Source: a virus | IMG/VR virus record: IMGVR_UViG_3300036780_000098 | Coordinates: 1 to 37,109 of that record | Length of the DNA: 37,109 nt | Direction: 5' to 3' (one strand) | In this document: one piece after another, positions 13,307-21,870 of the stretch | Layout of the letters: every line of letters starts with the position of its first letter | How positions within the stretch are numbered: the first letter of the stretch is position 1 | Program-made: the position numbers and the translations under genes | The notes under the pieces: generated by a model | Database searches by the model: none | What the model saw: only the letters and a program-made list of their open reading frames with translations | What the model was told of the DNA's origin: nothing

Positions 13307-13816
13307 ATGGTGCCCGTGCCGCGGGCTAAGAAGCTGCCTGGTCAGGCGGTTGACAGGCGAAACGGGCAGCAGGCGGTCCTCCCGGCTGAGACGCTGCGGA
13401 AGTTCGCATTGCCGAAGCGGGCGGACGGCCTGAAGTATGACCAGCGGACTCAGCGCATGTGGCGGGCGCTGTGGGAGGACGACCGGCTGTCGTCGGTACT
13501 GGCCCCGGTGGACCGGGAGCTGGTGGCGCGGTGGGCGCAGGCGGTGGATGACCAGATCAAGGCGCTGGCGCTGGCGTGGGAGAACCCGGTGACGACCGGG
13601 AGCATGGACCAGGACGTGCCGAGCCCGTACTTCGCGATCGCCAAGCAGGCGGAGAGCACGGCGCAGGCGTGCGAGGCGCAGATCGGTGTCGGCGCGCTGA
13701 ACCGGGCCCGCCTGGGTATTGCGATCCTGGCCGAGCAGAGGTCGCTCCTGGACCTGTCTGACGGGTTCCCGGGTGATCAGGGAGGTGACGGTGAGCCGGA
13801 TCCCCGCCTGTCCTGA
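13307..13816 (+). CDS. terS: terminase small subunit
   Basis: This is a 169-residue, mostly helical protein located immediately before the large terminase and overlapping it by 26 bp. Residues 45-140 resemble the P27-type small terminases of actinophages: a helical bundle with WRALWEDDRLSSVLAPVDRELVARW, then a region binding the large subunit. It would recognise cos and recruit the large subunit. The ATG at 13307 lacks a clear ribosome binding site, and GTG codons at 13310 and 13316 are alternatives. Confidence 0.8.
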   Translation: MVPVPRAKKLPGQAVDRRNGQQAVLPAETLRKFALPKRADGLKYDQRTQRMWRALWEDDRLSSVLAPVDRELVARWAQAVDDQIKALALAWENPVTTGSMDQDVPSPYFAIAKQAESTAQACEAQIGVGALNRARLGIAILAEQRSLLDLSDGFPGDQGGDGEPDPRLS

Positions 13817-15416
13817 CTGCGGCTGGCTGCCGGAGGGTGAGCTGTGGCCGACGGAGGGCCCGCGGGCTGTCTGGTGGATGCAGCGGCACATCATCTGCGG
13901 TGAGGGCGACTGGTACGGCAAGCCGATCGTGCTGCGCCCGGATCAGAAGCGGTCGCTTTACCGCTGGTATGAGTTCTGCGGAGGCTGCGGCCACTGGCGG
14001 TACACGCACTGGGTCCGCACGGAGGCGACCGGCGGCGGGAAGACGACGTTCATGGGTGGTGTCGGCGTCCTGGAGGTCGGCGGCCCGCCGGAGATTTCGC
14101 CGGTGTCACCGGATGTGGTGATGGCCGCGAACTCGTGGGATCAGGCGAACAAGCTGTTCGGCGCGGCGTCGATCATGTGTGGCGGCGGTGGCCGGAAGGT
14201 GCGCGAGTCGCCGCTGCGGGACTACTTCGAGGTGTACGACTCGAAGATCACCCGTTCGGATGGCCAGCCGGGCCTGCTCGAGCGGGTGGCGGCGGTGGCG
14301 GGCACGAACGAGGGCGGCCTGCCGAGCACGTTCATGTGTGACGAGGTGCACGAGCTGGGCGACATCGGGGAGACGGGCCGGGCCCGGATGCACGTGGTGA
14401 TCGGGAAGTCCACGAACAAGCGGCAGCTGCGCTGCCTGATCCCGGTCCGGGACGGCGACGGCAAGGTGACCGGGATCCGGGAGGTTCAGCGTGGCCCGGG
14501 CCGGATCATCGACATCTCGACGGCCGGGTTCGACGTGGATCATTCGTTCTTCGGCGCCCTGTACAAGCACGGGAAGACGGTGCTGAAGGATCCGGCGATC
14601 GCGCCGCGGCTGCTGTTCGAGTGCTGGGAGGCGCGTGAGGGCCTGGACTTCGAGGACCCGGCGGACCGGCTGACGGCGGTGCATGACGCGAGCCCGGCGG
14701 CGGGCATCTTGTGGAATCCGGCGGACCGGGTGAATGAGTGGAACGACCCGAAGACGCCGCACACCGACTGGGGCCGCTACTACGGCAACCGGTGGGAGAA
14801 GATCCCGGAGGACTCCTGGCTGAAGGAGCATCCGGCGGCGTGGGGCAAGTGCCAGGGCGAGTGGGAGATCACCGGCGGCGAGCCGACCGTGCTCGCGGTG
14901 GACATGTCGCTGACCCGCGACTCGACGGCCGTCGTGGAGCTGGCCCTGCTGCCGGACGGCCGGATCGCGGTGACGGCGAAGATCTGGTTCCCGGACGGCG
15001 GGAAGATCGATCACCTCGAGGTCTACAACTACCTGAAGAACCGGGCGGCCGAACTGGGCCAGCGGTTCCGCGGCGTGGTGTATGACCCGCGGTTCTTCGA
15101 GCTGCCTGCCCGGATGCTGGAAGACGACGAGGGCCTGCTGGTCATTCAGTTCGACCAGACGCCGATACTGATGGCCCCCGCTGTGGGTGAGGCCTTTGAT
15201 GCCATCATTTCTGGGCCGCCTGGGATCGTGCACGCCGGCGACCCGGACTTTGACCGGCAGGTGCTGGCGGCGGCGAAGCGTCCGCAGGAGCGCGGGTTCA
15301 CGCTGAGCAAGGGCAAGAGCAAGCGGCGGATTGACTCGGCGGTGGCGATGTGCATGGGCGTGCACACGCTGAACCGGCTGGCGAAGCCGGTCAACTGGGC
15401 TGGCACGGTGTGGTGA
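13791..15416 (+). CDS. terL: terminase large subunit
   Basis: This 541-residue packaging motor starts at GTG 13791, five bases after GGAGG. The ATPase domain has a Walker A-like ATGGGKTT (residues 79-86) and Walker B FMCDEVHE (Asp184, Glu185). The C-terminal RNase H-like nuclease shows Asp371 (VLAVDMS), Asp432 (VVYDPRF) and Asp515 (RRIDSAVAM) as likely metal ligands. A four-Cys cluster near the N-terminus (CPDC and CGGC) is an unusual extra. It cuts the concatemer at cos and pumps DNA through the portal. Its stop overlaps the next GTG. Confidence 0.96.
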   Translation: MSRIPACPDCGWLPEGELWPTEGPRAVWWMQRHIICGEGDWYGKPIVLRPDQKRSLYRWYEFCGGCGHWRYTHWVRTEATGGGKTTFMGGVGVLEVGGPPEISPVSPDVVMAANSWDQANKLFGAASIMCGGGGRKVRESPLRDYFEVYDSKITRSDGQPGLLERVAAVAGTNEGGLPSTFMCDEVHELGDIGETGRARMHVVIGKSTNKRQLRCLIPVRDGDGKVTGIREVQRGPGRIIDISTAGFDVDHSFFGALYKHGKTVLKDPAIAPRLLFECWEAREGLDFEDPADRLTAVHDASPAAGILWNPADRVNEWNDPKTPHTDWGRYYGNRWEKIPEDSWLKEHPAAWGKCQGEWEITGGEPTVLAVDMSLTRDSTAVVELALLPDGRIAVTAKIWFPDGGKIDHLEVYNYLKNRAAELGQRFRGVVYDPRFFELPARMLEDDEGLLVIQFDQTPILMAPAVGEAFDAIISGPPGIVHAGDPDFDRQVLAAAKRPQERGFTLSKGKSKRRIDSAVAMCMGVHTLNRLAKPVNWAGTVW

Positions 15417-15802
15417 CCGCTGTTCTGGTGGTTGCCGGTTACCATGATCCCGTGACCACTGCAACTATGCCGCGGGCTGGGCTGGCGTGCCCGGGGTGTG
15501 CGGGCGGCCGTGAGGTGAACGGCCTGCCGTGCCGGGACTGCGCCGGGACGGGCCGCCTGGGCGGCGGCCCGCGGTTGGCGGGGCCGCTGCGGAAGGTGCT
15601 GCATGGCTGGTCGCTGCGGGCTGCGGCCGCGGCGGGGACGGTGGTGCACTGGTCGGCGTCGCTGCCGGGGATCGGCGGTGCCGCGGCGGTCACGGTGGGC
15701 GTGTCGATGATCGTGCACGGGGTGTTCCGGCAGGTTCCCGAGCTCGGGGCGGCGGCGCTGGTGGCCGGCGTGTTCGGGCTGCTGGCTGACCGGCGGCTGT
15801 AG
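15413..15802 (+). CDS. membrane protein with DnaJ-type zinc ribbon
   Basis: The GTG at 15413 is coupled to the terminase stop and gives 129 residues; a second GTG at 15452 would give 116. Residues about 23-45 contain CPGCAGG and CRDCAGTG, the CxxCxGxG module of DnaJ zinc fingers. Two or three hydrophobic helices follow (about 60-128). Its place between terminase and portal is normally empty. It might act as a chaperone-like assembly factor at the membrane, which is speculative. Confidence 0.65.
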   Translation: MTAVLVVAGYHDPVTTATMPRAGLACPGCAGGREVNGLPCRDCAGTGRLGGGPRLAGPLRKVLHGWSLRAAAAAGTVVHWSASLPGIGGAAAVTVGVSMIVHGVFRQVPELGAAALVAGVFGLLADRRL

Positions 15803-17059
15803 ATGGCAGTCTTCGCCGGGCCCCGGGAGCGCGCGGCGGATGGCCGCACCCGGGAGAAGCGGATCGCCCAGCTGGCGTTCATCGCCCCGCCGATCGGTGC
15901 GCGGATCAATGCGGTGCAGGAGCTGTACGGGATCGGGTCGCCGGACCTGGCGAACCGGCACAGTGCGGCCTGGTCGTGCCGGGACCTGATCGCGTCGATG
16001 ATGGGGATGCTGCAGCCGTGGGCGTTCCAGCTCGACGGGACGGGGGTGCCGACGCCGACGCCGGGTCAGGGGATCGGCTCGGTGGGGAACGCGTCGACGC
16101 CGGTGAAGGTGGCGCGGCAGCCGGCGATCCTGAACGAGCCGAGCGCGGATATGGACATTGGGGACTTCCTGTATGCGGGGACGTATGCGCTGACTCTGGG
16201 CAACGTGTACGGGTCGATTGTGGCGCGGGACCGGCTGAACTACCCGTCGCAGATCGAGCTGCAGGACAATGCCCGGGTGCAGGTGCGGCGCCTGGCCGAC
16301 GGCGGCAAGGAGATCAAGTTCGGCGGCGTGGAGCAGGCTGCGGGCACGTACTGGCATAAGTCGGTGTTCCGGCCGCCGGGGTCACTGACGGGCTTGTCGA
16401 TCTTGCAGGCGGCGCACCGGGCGATCACGCTGGGCGTGAACGCGGAGGATTTCGGCAACGGGTTCTTCGAGGACGGCGCCCACCCGTCGTCGCTGCTGAC
16501 GAACGAGAACCAGGCCGAGATGAGCCAGGAGGACGCGCAGACGGTCAAGCAGAAGTTCATGGCCGCCGTGCACGGGTCGCGCGAGCCGGCGGTGATGACG
16601 GGCGGCTGGAAGTACCAGCAGGTGCAGACCAGCCCGACCGACTCCCAGTTCATCGACACGCAAGGCATCAGCGACCTGAAGGTGTGCCGGTATTTCCGGG
16701 TGTGGCCGGAGATGGTAGCGGTGCCGATCCAGGGCTCGTCGATCACGTACGCGAATGTTGAGCAGCGGGCGCTGGACTTCCTGACGTACACGATGCAGCG
16801 GTGGATCACCTGGTGGGAGCGGAAGCTGGGCGCACTGACGCCACCTGGCCAGTACGTGAAGTTTGACCTGTCGCCGCTGCTGCGCACCGACATCCTGACC
16901 CGGTGGACGGTGAACCACGCCATGATCGGCAGCCGTACGGTGACGCAGGACGAGGTGCGGGCGGGTGAGGACATGCCGCCGCTGACCGACACGCAGCGCG
17001 ACCAGGTCAACGCCATGCCGCTGCAGCCGATGCTGCCCCGGCTCAGTCAGGGACTGTAG
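15803..17059 (+). CDS. phage portal protein (HK97 family)
   Basis: This is a 418-residue protein of the HK97 portal type. It has an N-terminal region with PPIGARINAVQELYG and SAAWSCRDLIASMMGMLQ, a central wing/stem, and a C-terminal region with ERKLGALTPPGQYVKFDLSPLLR and NEVRAGED-like motifs that close the crown. Twelve copies form the ring through which DNA enters and leaves the head. It follows the upstream stop directly with no room for its own ribosome binding site, so it is probably translated by re-initiation. The length is normal. Confidence 0.95.
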   Translation: MAVFAGPRERAADGRTREKRIAQLAFIAPPIGARINAVQELYGIGSPDLANRHSAAWSCRDLIASMMGMLQPWAFQLDGTGVPTPTPGQGIGSVGNASTPVKVARQPAILNEPSADMDIGDFLYAGTYALTLGNVYGSIVARDRLNYPSQIELQDNARVQVRRLADGGKEIKFGGVEQAAGTYWHKSVFRPPGSLTGLSILQAAHRAITLGVNAEDFGNGFFEDGAHPSSLLTNENQAEMSQEDAQTVKQKFMAAVHGSREPAVMTGGWKYQQVQTSPTDSQFIDTQGISDLKVCRYFRVWPEMVAVPIQGSSITYANVEQRALDFLTYTMQRWITWWERKLGALTPPGQYVKFDLSPLLRTDILTRWTVNHAMIGSRTVTQDEVRAGEDMPPLTDTQRDQVNAMPLQPMLPRLSQGL

Positions 17060-17069
17060 GAGGCCAAGA

Positions 17070-18581
17070 GTGAATCGTGAGCTGCGGCGCCAGCGGCGGA
17101 TGGCGATGCGGGGAGTGCCGGAGCGGCTGGGCCTCCAGTTCGCGCAGGGCAATATCGAGATGCGGGCCAAGCCGAACGGCACCGCGGCCGGGTCGAACTT
17201 CGAGTGGAACGGCTACGCGGCCGTCTACGGGGTCGGCTTCGAGATGTGGGACCCACACGGCGAGCCGTACACCGAGGAAGTCGCCTACGGGGTATCGAAG
17301 CGGTCGCTGAACAACCCGAACCTGGACGTGCCGTTCCTGGTGGGCCACAACGACGCCGGTATCGCGATGGCCCGCACGAAGTCCGGGACGATGACCCTGT
17401 CCGAGGACACCACCGGGCTGCACACGCACGTCCCGGCGATGGATGGCCGCCGCGAGGACGTCCGGGCGCTGGCCAGCGCGGTCGAGCGGGGCGACATGGA
17501 CGAGATGTCACTGGCGTTCATCTGCCTGCAGCAGGCGTGGGACGAGCAGTTCGAGAAGCGGACGCTTGTGGAGTGGGACCTGCACCGCGGGGACGTGTGC
17601 GCGGTGGTCCACGGGGCGAACTCGGCGACGGCCGGCGCGTCGATGTTCCCCGTCGAACAGCTGTCGTTCCGCCGGCCGGCGGCGATCGGCGGCCCGGTGC
17701 TGCTGCGCCGGGAACGGCGGATGCCGACCGCGCCGTACACGATCCACCCAGGTGAGGGCACGCTGTGCGGCCAGTGCCGCTCCGCCAACGACGCCGACGC
17801 GTGCTTCTGCGACCAGTGCGGGGCGCGGATGCCCGGCGAGCCGGGCGAGTCGACGGTGAGCGGCGAGGACGAGACGCAGCAGTGCCAGTCCTGCCTGTGC
17901 ATGAATGCGACGGACGCGAAGTACTGCGACCAGTGCGGCCGTGAGCTGGCCGGGGTGACTCCCTCCCGGGCACCAGGCGGCGGCTACGTGTCCAGCTTCG
18001 ACTGGGCCGACGGGCAGCCGCGTGAGCAGCTGACGGCCGCCCAGGCGCTGGAGCTCCTGTCGGTCACGGCGGCCGAACGGGACAAGGCCAAGAAGGCCGG
18101 CAACTCACTGCCGGACGGCTCGTACCCGATCAACAACGTCAAGCAGCTGCACGCCGCCGCCACCCTCGCCGCCTCACACCACGGCGACTGGAAGGCCGCC
18201 AAGACGCTGATCCGCCGCCGCGCCAAGGAACTGGGCGTGGACGTGACCACGCTGACGGGCTTCGGCGATAAGAAGGCCGCCCGCCGCGTGCTGGAGCTGC
18301 TGGCCTCGGCCGCCGAAGACCTGAACCTGTCCATGTCGTCGGACTACGACGCCGGCGGGGCGGGGCACGCGGCGGGGCTGACGTGCCCGCAGTGCCAGAC
18401 GGGGAACCACGCGGGTGCGAAGTTCTGCAACGGCTGCGGACGCAGCTTCGGGACGGGCGCGTCGGTGACGGTGGACGACTCGACCGGCATCCCCGGCGAG
18501 GAGACCCAGATGGGTGCGGCCCGGAAGCTGGAGCTGATGACGCGCGAGCTGGAGCTGGAGGAACTTGCGTCTGCCCGGTAG
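17070..18581 (+). CDS. HK97-type prohead protease fused to zinc ribbons
   Basis: This is a 503-residue protein beginning at GTG 17070, six bases after TAGGAGG. Residues 25-200 are the S78 prohead protease, with His93 (FLVGHND) and Ser147 (DEMSLAF) as catalytic residues. Typical family members end near residue 200-250. Here three four-Cys zinc ribbons follow: C233/C236/C247/C250, C272/C275/C286/C289 and C439/C442/C453/C456. A helical domain at about 340-420 (LPDGSYPINNVKQLHAAA) resembles a module seen in phage protease C-termini. The protease matures the capsid; the added ribbons may bind scaffold or DNA during assembly. Confidence 0.93.
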   Translation: MNRELRRQRRMAMRGVPERLGLQFAQGNIEMRAKPNGTAAGSNFEWNGYAAVYGVGFEMWDPHGEPYTEEVAYGVSKRSLNNPNLDVPFLVGHNDAGIAMARTKSGTMTLSEDTTGLHTHVPAMDGRREDVRALASAVERGDMDEMSLAFICLQQAWDEQFEKRTLVEWDLHRGDVCAVVHGANSATAGASMFPVEQLSFRRPAAIGGPVLLRRERRMPTAPYTIHPGEGTLCGQCRSANDADACFCDQCGARMPGEPGESTVSGEDETQQCQSCLCMNATDAKYCDQCGRELAGVTPSRAPGGGYVSSFDWADGQPREQLTAAQALELLSVTAAERDKAKKAGNSLPDGSYPINNVKQLHAAATLAASHHGDWKAAKTLIRRRAKELGVDVTTLTGFGDKKAARRVLELLASAAEDLNLSMSSDYDAGGAGHAAGLTCPQCQTGNHAGAKFCNGCGRSFGTGASVTVDDSTGIPGEETQMGAARKLELMTRELELEELASAR

Positions 18582-18637
18582 CAGGCCGCATACTGGCCGG
18601 GTTACACGGGTGTGATTTTGCCCCGGAGCCTCAGCCC

Positions 18638-18716
18638 GGCAGCCCTTGCGGCTGCCACCTGGCGGCCACCACGCAGATGACGGTCACACCGTGACCCAAA
18701 GTCATCTTCTGCGTGG
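18638..18716 (+). promoter_or_regulatory. two hairpins, one nested, before the capsid gene
   Basis: The first stem is GGCAGCC/GGCTGCC (18638-18644, 18650-18656) with a five-base loop. The second is longer: CCACGCAG (18669-18676) with CTGCGTGG (18709-18716) and ATGAC (18677-18681) with GTCAT (18701-18705), leaving a three-base bulge. It encloses a perfect inner hairpin GGTCAC-ACC-GTGACC (18682-18696). The capsid ribosome binding site GGAGG (18715-18719) touches the base of the stem. Likely roles are mRNA stability, processing or translation control of the abundant capsid protein. Confidence 0.6.
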
Positions 18717-18725
18717 AGGCTCTGA

Positions 18726-20495
18726 ATGCCTGGAAAGCTGCGCCTGCCGTCTGTGCCTGTGCCGGGTTCGATCATCGGCTACCGCAAGAACGGCGCGCCG
18801 GTCCGCCTGATCGCGGGCGGTGACGAAACCCACGACCTGACTGGCGAGCTTGAGAAGCGCCGCGCCGGGCTGATCACCGCCAACCGGGAGATTCTCTCGG
18901 CGGCCGCGGCCGCGAACCGCGGCACGACCGCGGACGAGGACACGCGGTACGGCGCGAACATGACCGAGATCAAGGCGCTGAATCAGCGGCTGGACGACCT
19001 CGGCGACCAGGCGCAGCGCGAGGAGCGGGCGAAGAAGGCCCAGGCCGGGCAGGAAGGCACCGCCGACGACGGCGGCTCCGGCGCCCAGCCGTCCGGTGTG
19101 AAGGTTGGCGCCGAGCCGATGATCTACGGCCGGTACAGCGGCAACTCTTACTGGCTGGACCTGGCCCGCGACCAGACCGGCCGCGGCGAAGTGGAAGGCG
19201 CCCGCGAGCGGCTTGGGAGGCACGCCGCCGAGCTGCGCGTGGAGCTGCCGAAGCGGCACGAGCGGCGTGAGCGTGAGGCCCGCGGCGAGGTGGAACGGCT
19301 GCACACCCGGTCCCGCCGCGAGGAGCGGGCCCTGGAGCGGTTCTACGGCGCTGGCGGGCAGGTGTTCGAGCGGCGTGCGATCAACCGCACCGACGGCACC
19401 GGCGGCTACTTCGTGCCGCCGCTGTGGCTCGTCGATGAGTACGTCCCGTACCTGCGCGCGGGCCGGGTGACGGCGAACCTGTGCCACTCCCTGCCGCTGC
19501 CCAGCGGTACGGACAGCATCAACCTGCCGCGGATCACCACCGGCACCGCGACCGGCCCGCAGACTTCCGACGGCGGCGCTGTGCCGGGCCGGGACCTGGT
19601 GGACAACTTCGTGAACGCGCTGGTGCGGACGGTGGCCGGGCAGGAGGATGCGGCGATCCAGCTGCTGGACCAGTCGCCGATCGCGTTCGACTCGGTGATC
19701 AGCAAGGACCTGATGCAGGACCATGCGATGCAGGTCAACGGCCAGGTGCTGCTCGGGTCGAACTCGAGCGGGCAGATCAAGGGCCTGTACCCGCAGGGGA
19801 CGATCACCGGCGGTTCGACGCCGGGGATCATCGTCAACGGGGTGACGGGCACCACCACGAGCCAGTGGGTCGGGGACTCCGGGCGCGCCGACTTCTACTC
19901 TGGCGTGGGGCAGCTGTTCTCCCAGATCGGCCGGAACCGGTTCCTGCGTGCGAAGGCGCTCGTGTCGAACGAGGCGGTGTGGAACTCGTTCGCGACCGCC
20001 ACGGACGGCAACAAGCGGCCTCTCGTGCCACCGAGCAACCAGGGGCCTTGGAACGCGGCGGCGACCGGCGACTTCGACCCGGGTGCCCCGGACGAGGGCC
20101 CGGTGGGCTCGATCCTGGGCCGCACCTGGTACGTGGACAACAACATCCCGCTGACCTTCGGGGGCGCCTCGACGAACCCGTCGATGTCCACCACTTCGGC
20201 GGGGCACGTCTCTCCGACGGACGGCACCGGATCGGGTGACAACTTCACCCCGGTGATCGGCGGCGTGTTCGATGACCTGCTGCTGTTCGAGGGGGACATC
20301 CGGACCCGGGTGCTGCAGGAGATTCTGTCCGGCACTCTGCAGGTCCGGTTCCAGATCTACTCCTACATCGCGTTCCTGCCGGACCGGTACCAGGACGCGA
20401 ACTCCCGGATCATCTCGTACGGGAACGCGAACTCGGGCACCACGGCCGGGGCGGCGCTGTCCACGGGCACCGGTGGCGGGCTGGTGGGTTTCTGA
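18726..20495 (+). CDS. major capsid protein with N-terminal scaffold (delta) domain
   Basis: This is a 589-residue protein of the HK97 fold. Residues about 200-580 hold the capsid domains: NRTDGTGGYFVPPLWLVDEY, INLPRITTGTATGPQTSDG, and the C-terminal DLLLFEGDIRTRVLQEILSGTLQVRFQIYSYIAF. Residues 1-200 are charged and helical, with a basic Glu/Arg-rich stretch at about 150-200, like the delta domain that scaffolds assembly and is removed by the prohead protease. The 200-residue extension is longer than that of HK97 itself. Translation is preceded by the hairpin leader. Confidence 0.95.
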   Translation: MPGKLRLPSVPVPGSIIGYRKNGAPVRLIAGGDETHDLTGELEKRRAGLITANREILSAAAAANRGTTADEDTRYGANMTEIKALNQRLDDLGDQAQREERAKKAQAGQEGTADDGGSGAQPSGVKVGAEPMIYGRYSGNSYWLDLARDQTGRGEVEGARERLGRHAAELRVELPKRHERREREARGEVERLHTRSRREERALERFYGAGGQVFERRAINRTDGTGGYFVPPLWLVDEYVPYLRAGRVTANLCHSLPLPSGTDSINLPRITTGTATGPQTSDGGAVPGRDLVDNFVNALVRTVAGQEDAAIQLLDQSPIAFDSVISKDLMQDHAMQVNGQVLLGSNSSGQIKGLYPQGTITGGSTPGIIVNGVTGTTTSQWVGDSGRADFYSGVGQLFSQIGRNRFLRAKALVSNEAVWNSFATATDGNKRPLVPPSNQGPWNAAATGDFDPGAPDEGPVGSILGRTWYVDNNIPLTFGGASTNPSMSTTSAGHVSPTDGTGSGDNFTPVIGGVFDDLLLFEGDIRTRVLQEILSGTLQVRFQIYSYIAFLPDRYQDANSRIISYGNANSGTTAGAALSTGTGGGLVGF

Positions 20496-21100
20496 TGCCT
20501 GGCATCGTCACTGACTCGGTGGAGTGGCTGCTGGACGGGAAGCCTGCCCAGCCGTACCGCTCGAACTTTTCCCGCCGGGGGACGCTGCTGGCGGCGGGGC
20601 TGGCGACTGCCTCCGGCACCGGGTACGTGGTGCCGGTCGTCTGCCAGCAGGGCGACGTCATCACCTCGGTCACGGTCGGCGTGAAAACTGCGTCGGCCAC
20701 GCCCACCCACGGCTGGGCCGCGCTCTACACCGGCCTGACGACGGCGGACACGCTGATCGCCCAGGCGGCCGACGACACGTCCGGGTTCCACGGGTCCGCG
20801 TCGGCGCAGACGTTCACCCTGGCCACGCCGCACACCGTGGGCACCGACCCGGGCACGACCGGCCAGTCCGGGCCGCTGGTGCTCGGCGTGCTGATCTACA
20901 ACGAGGCGGCGACCGGCGGCTTCGTCGACGCGCTCAGCCCGGGGTCGGAGGCGGTCGCTGGCGGGGTGTACGTGACCGGGCAGGTGCCGCTGCTGTTCAC
21001 CAAGGGCAGCATGTCCGCTGGCGCCGTGGCACCGGCGACGCTGTCCGGGTTCGCCGCGGCGGCGGCCGGGTTCACCGCGCCGCTGGTGACCCTGCACTGA
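20495..21100 (+). CDS. probable virion protein downstream of capsid
   Basis: This is a 201-residue protein whose ATG overlaps the capsid stop. It is rich in Gly, Thr, Ala and Val, with alternating hydrophobic segments typical of an all-beta jelly-roll (GYVVPVVCQQGDVITSVTVGV, LVLGVLIYNEAA). The position suggests a capsid decoration or head fibre protein. No family is recognised, and a role is inferred from order only. Confidence 0.7.
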   Translation: MPGIVTDSVEWLLDGKPAQPYRSNFSRRGTLLAAGLATASGTGYVVPVVCQQGDVITSVTVGVKTASATPTHGWAALYTGLTTADTLIAQAADDTSGFHGSASAQTFTLATPHTVGTDPGTTGQSGPLVLGVLIYNEAATGGFVDALSPGSEAVAGGVYVTGQVPLLFTKGSMSAGAVAPATLSGFAAAAAGFTAPLVTLH

Positions 21101-21111
21101 GGAGGGACGGC

Positions 21112-21309
21112 ATGCCACAGGAAGAGGGCCGGTACACCTTCGAGAACGACCGCGCCGAGGCCACGGCCAAGGCGGACCGGGAGGCGGCTGAGGCTGCCAG
21201 GGCCAAGGCCGCCGCACCGGCCGCCAAGCCCGCGGCTCCGGCTGCGGCACCGGCGGCCAAGGCGGCCCCGGCCAAGCCCGCGGCCGCGGCACCGGCGGCG
21301 AAGACCTGA
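21112..21309 (+). CDS. Ala/Lys/Pro-rich protein, histone-H1-like composition
   Basis: The ATG at 21112 follows a strong GAGGAGGGA. The product has 65 residues: a charged helical N-terminus and about 35 residues of AAPAAKPA-type repeats like the tails of H1-like and HupS-type proteins. It might bind DNA or capsid, or be a flexible virion component. The sequence bias could also mislead a functional guess. Confidence 0.65.
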   Translation: MPQEEGRYTFENDRAEATAKADREAAEAARAKAAAPAAKPAAPAAAPAAKAAPAKPAAAAPAAKT

Positions 21310-21494
21310 TGGCCACCCGCGGGCACGTCCTGGGCGAGCTGCACCGTGAGCTGCGGGCGGCCCGGGACGTGCACGCGGACGCCTACGCCGCCGAGCTGGA
21401 ACGCAAGATCGCCCGCCTGTCGCAGGGCAGCGCGGGCAATCCCGCACGCGAGACCCGCCGCCGCCCGGCGGCCACCAGGAAGAGGACACGATGA
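21309..21494 (+). CDS. small basic helical protein
   Basis: This is a 61-residue protein with its ATG overlapping the previous stop (TGATG). It has a long amphipathic helix (LGELHRELRAARDVHADAYAAELERKI) and an Arg-rich end. It is coupled to the next gene by four bases. It is possibly a small head accessory protein; unrecognised. Confidence 0.65.
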   Translation: MATRGHVLGELHRELRAARDVHADAYAAELERKIARLSQGSAGNPARETRRRPAATRKRTR

Positions 21495-21835
21495 ACTTGA
21501 CCCAGATCGCCGACGACCTCAAGGCCCATTTCGAGTCCGCCGAGACCACGGCGAAGACGTTCCTCGGGCAGCACCTGCCGCAGCTGTCCTCGCTCGCCGA
21601 GCACGCGGCGGCCAATCCGCTCGTCGACGCGGCGATGAACGCGGCCCACCTGTCGCCGGAGATCCTGTCCGCGCTGGCGGACACGATCAACAAGGCCGAC
21701 GCGGCGATCGCCGCCCTGACCCCGCCGCCCGCTCCCGCCGAGGCCGAGGCCCCGGCCGAGGCCGGGGCCGCGCCGGCGGATGAGGCCGCGGCGCCGGAGG
21801 CCGCCCAGCCCGAAGTGGTCCCGGTACAAGCCTGA
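21491..21835 (+). CDS. small helical protein with acidic Pro/Ala tail
   Basis: This is a 114-residue protein. The first 75 residues are helical (ADDLKAHFESAETTAKTFL...). The last 40 are Ala, Pro and Glu, acidic in contrast to the basic tails of the two preceding genes. The three form a coupled trio between capsid and connector. The function is unknown. Confidence 0.65.
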   Translation: MNLTQIADDLKAHFESAETTAKTFLGQHLPQLSSLAEHAAANPLVDAAMNAAHLSPEILSALADTINKADAAIAALTPPPAPAEAEAPAEAGAAPADEAAAPEAAQPEVVPVQA

Positions 21836-21870
21836 CCCGGCGTTCCCCGCGGCAGGAGAGGTGGTGACCC

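Noticed and set aside
18702-20207. 501-codon minus-strand frame opposite the capsid gene
   Set aside because: The plus strand encodes an unmistakable HK97-type capsid protein and the minus frame has no domain.
21181-21305. Repeat-rich GC tract as a structural DNA repeat
   Set aside because: It is explained by codons for the Ala/Lys/Pro tail of the 65-residue protein.
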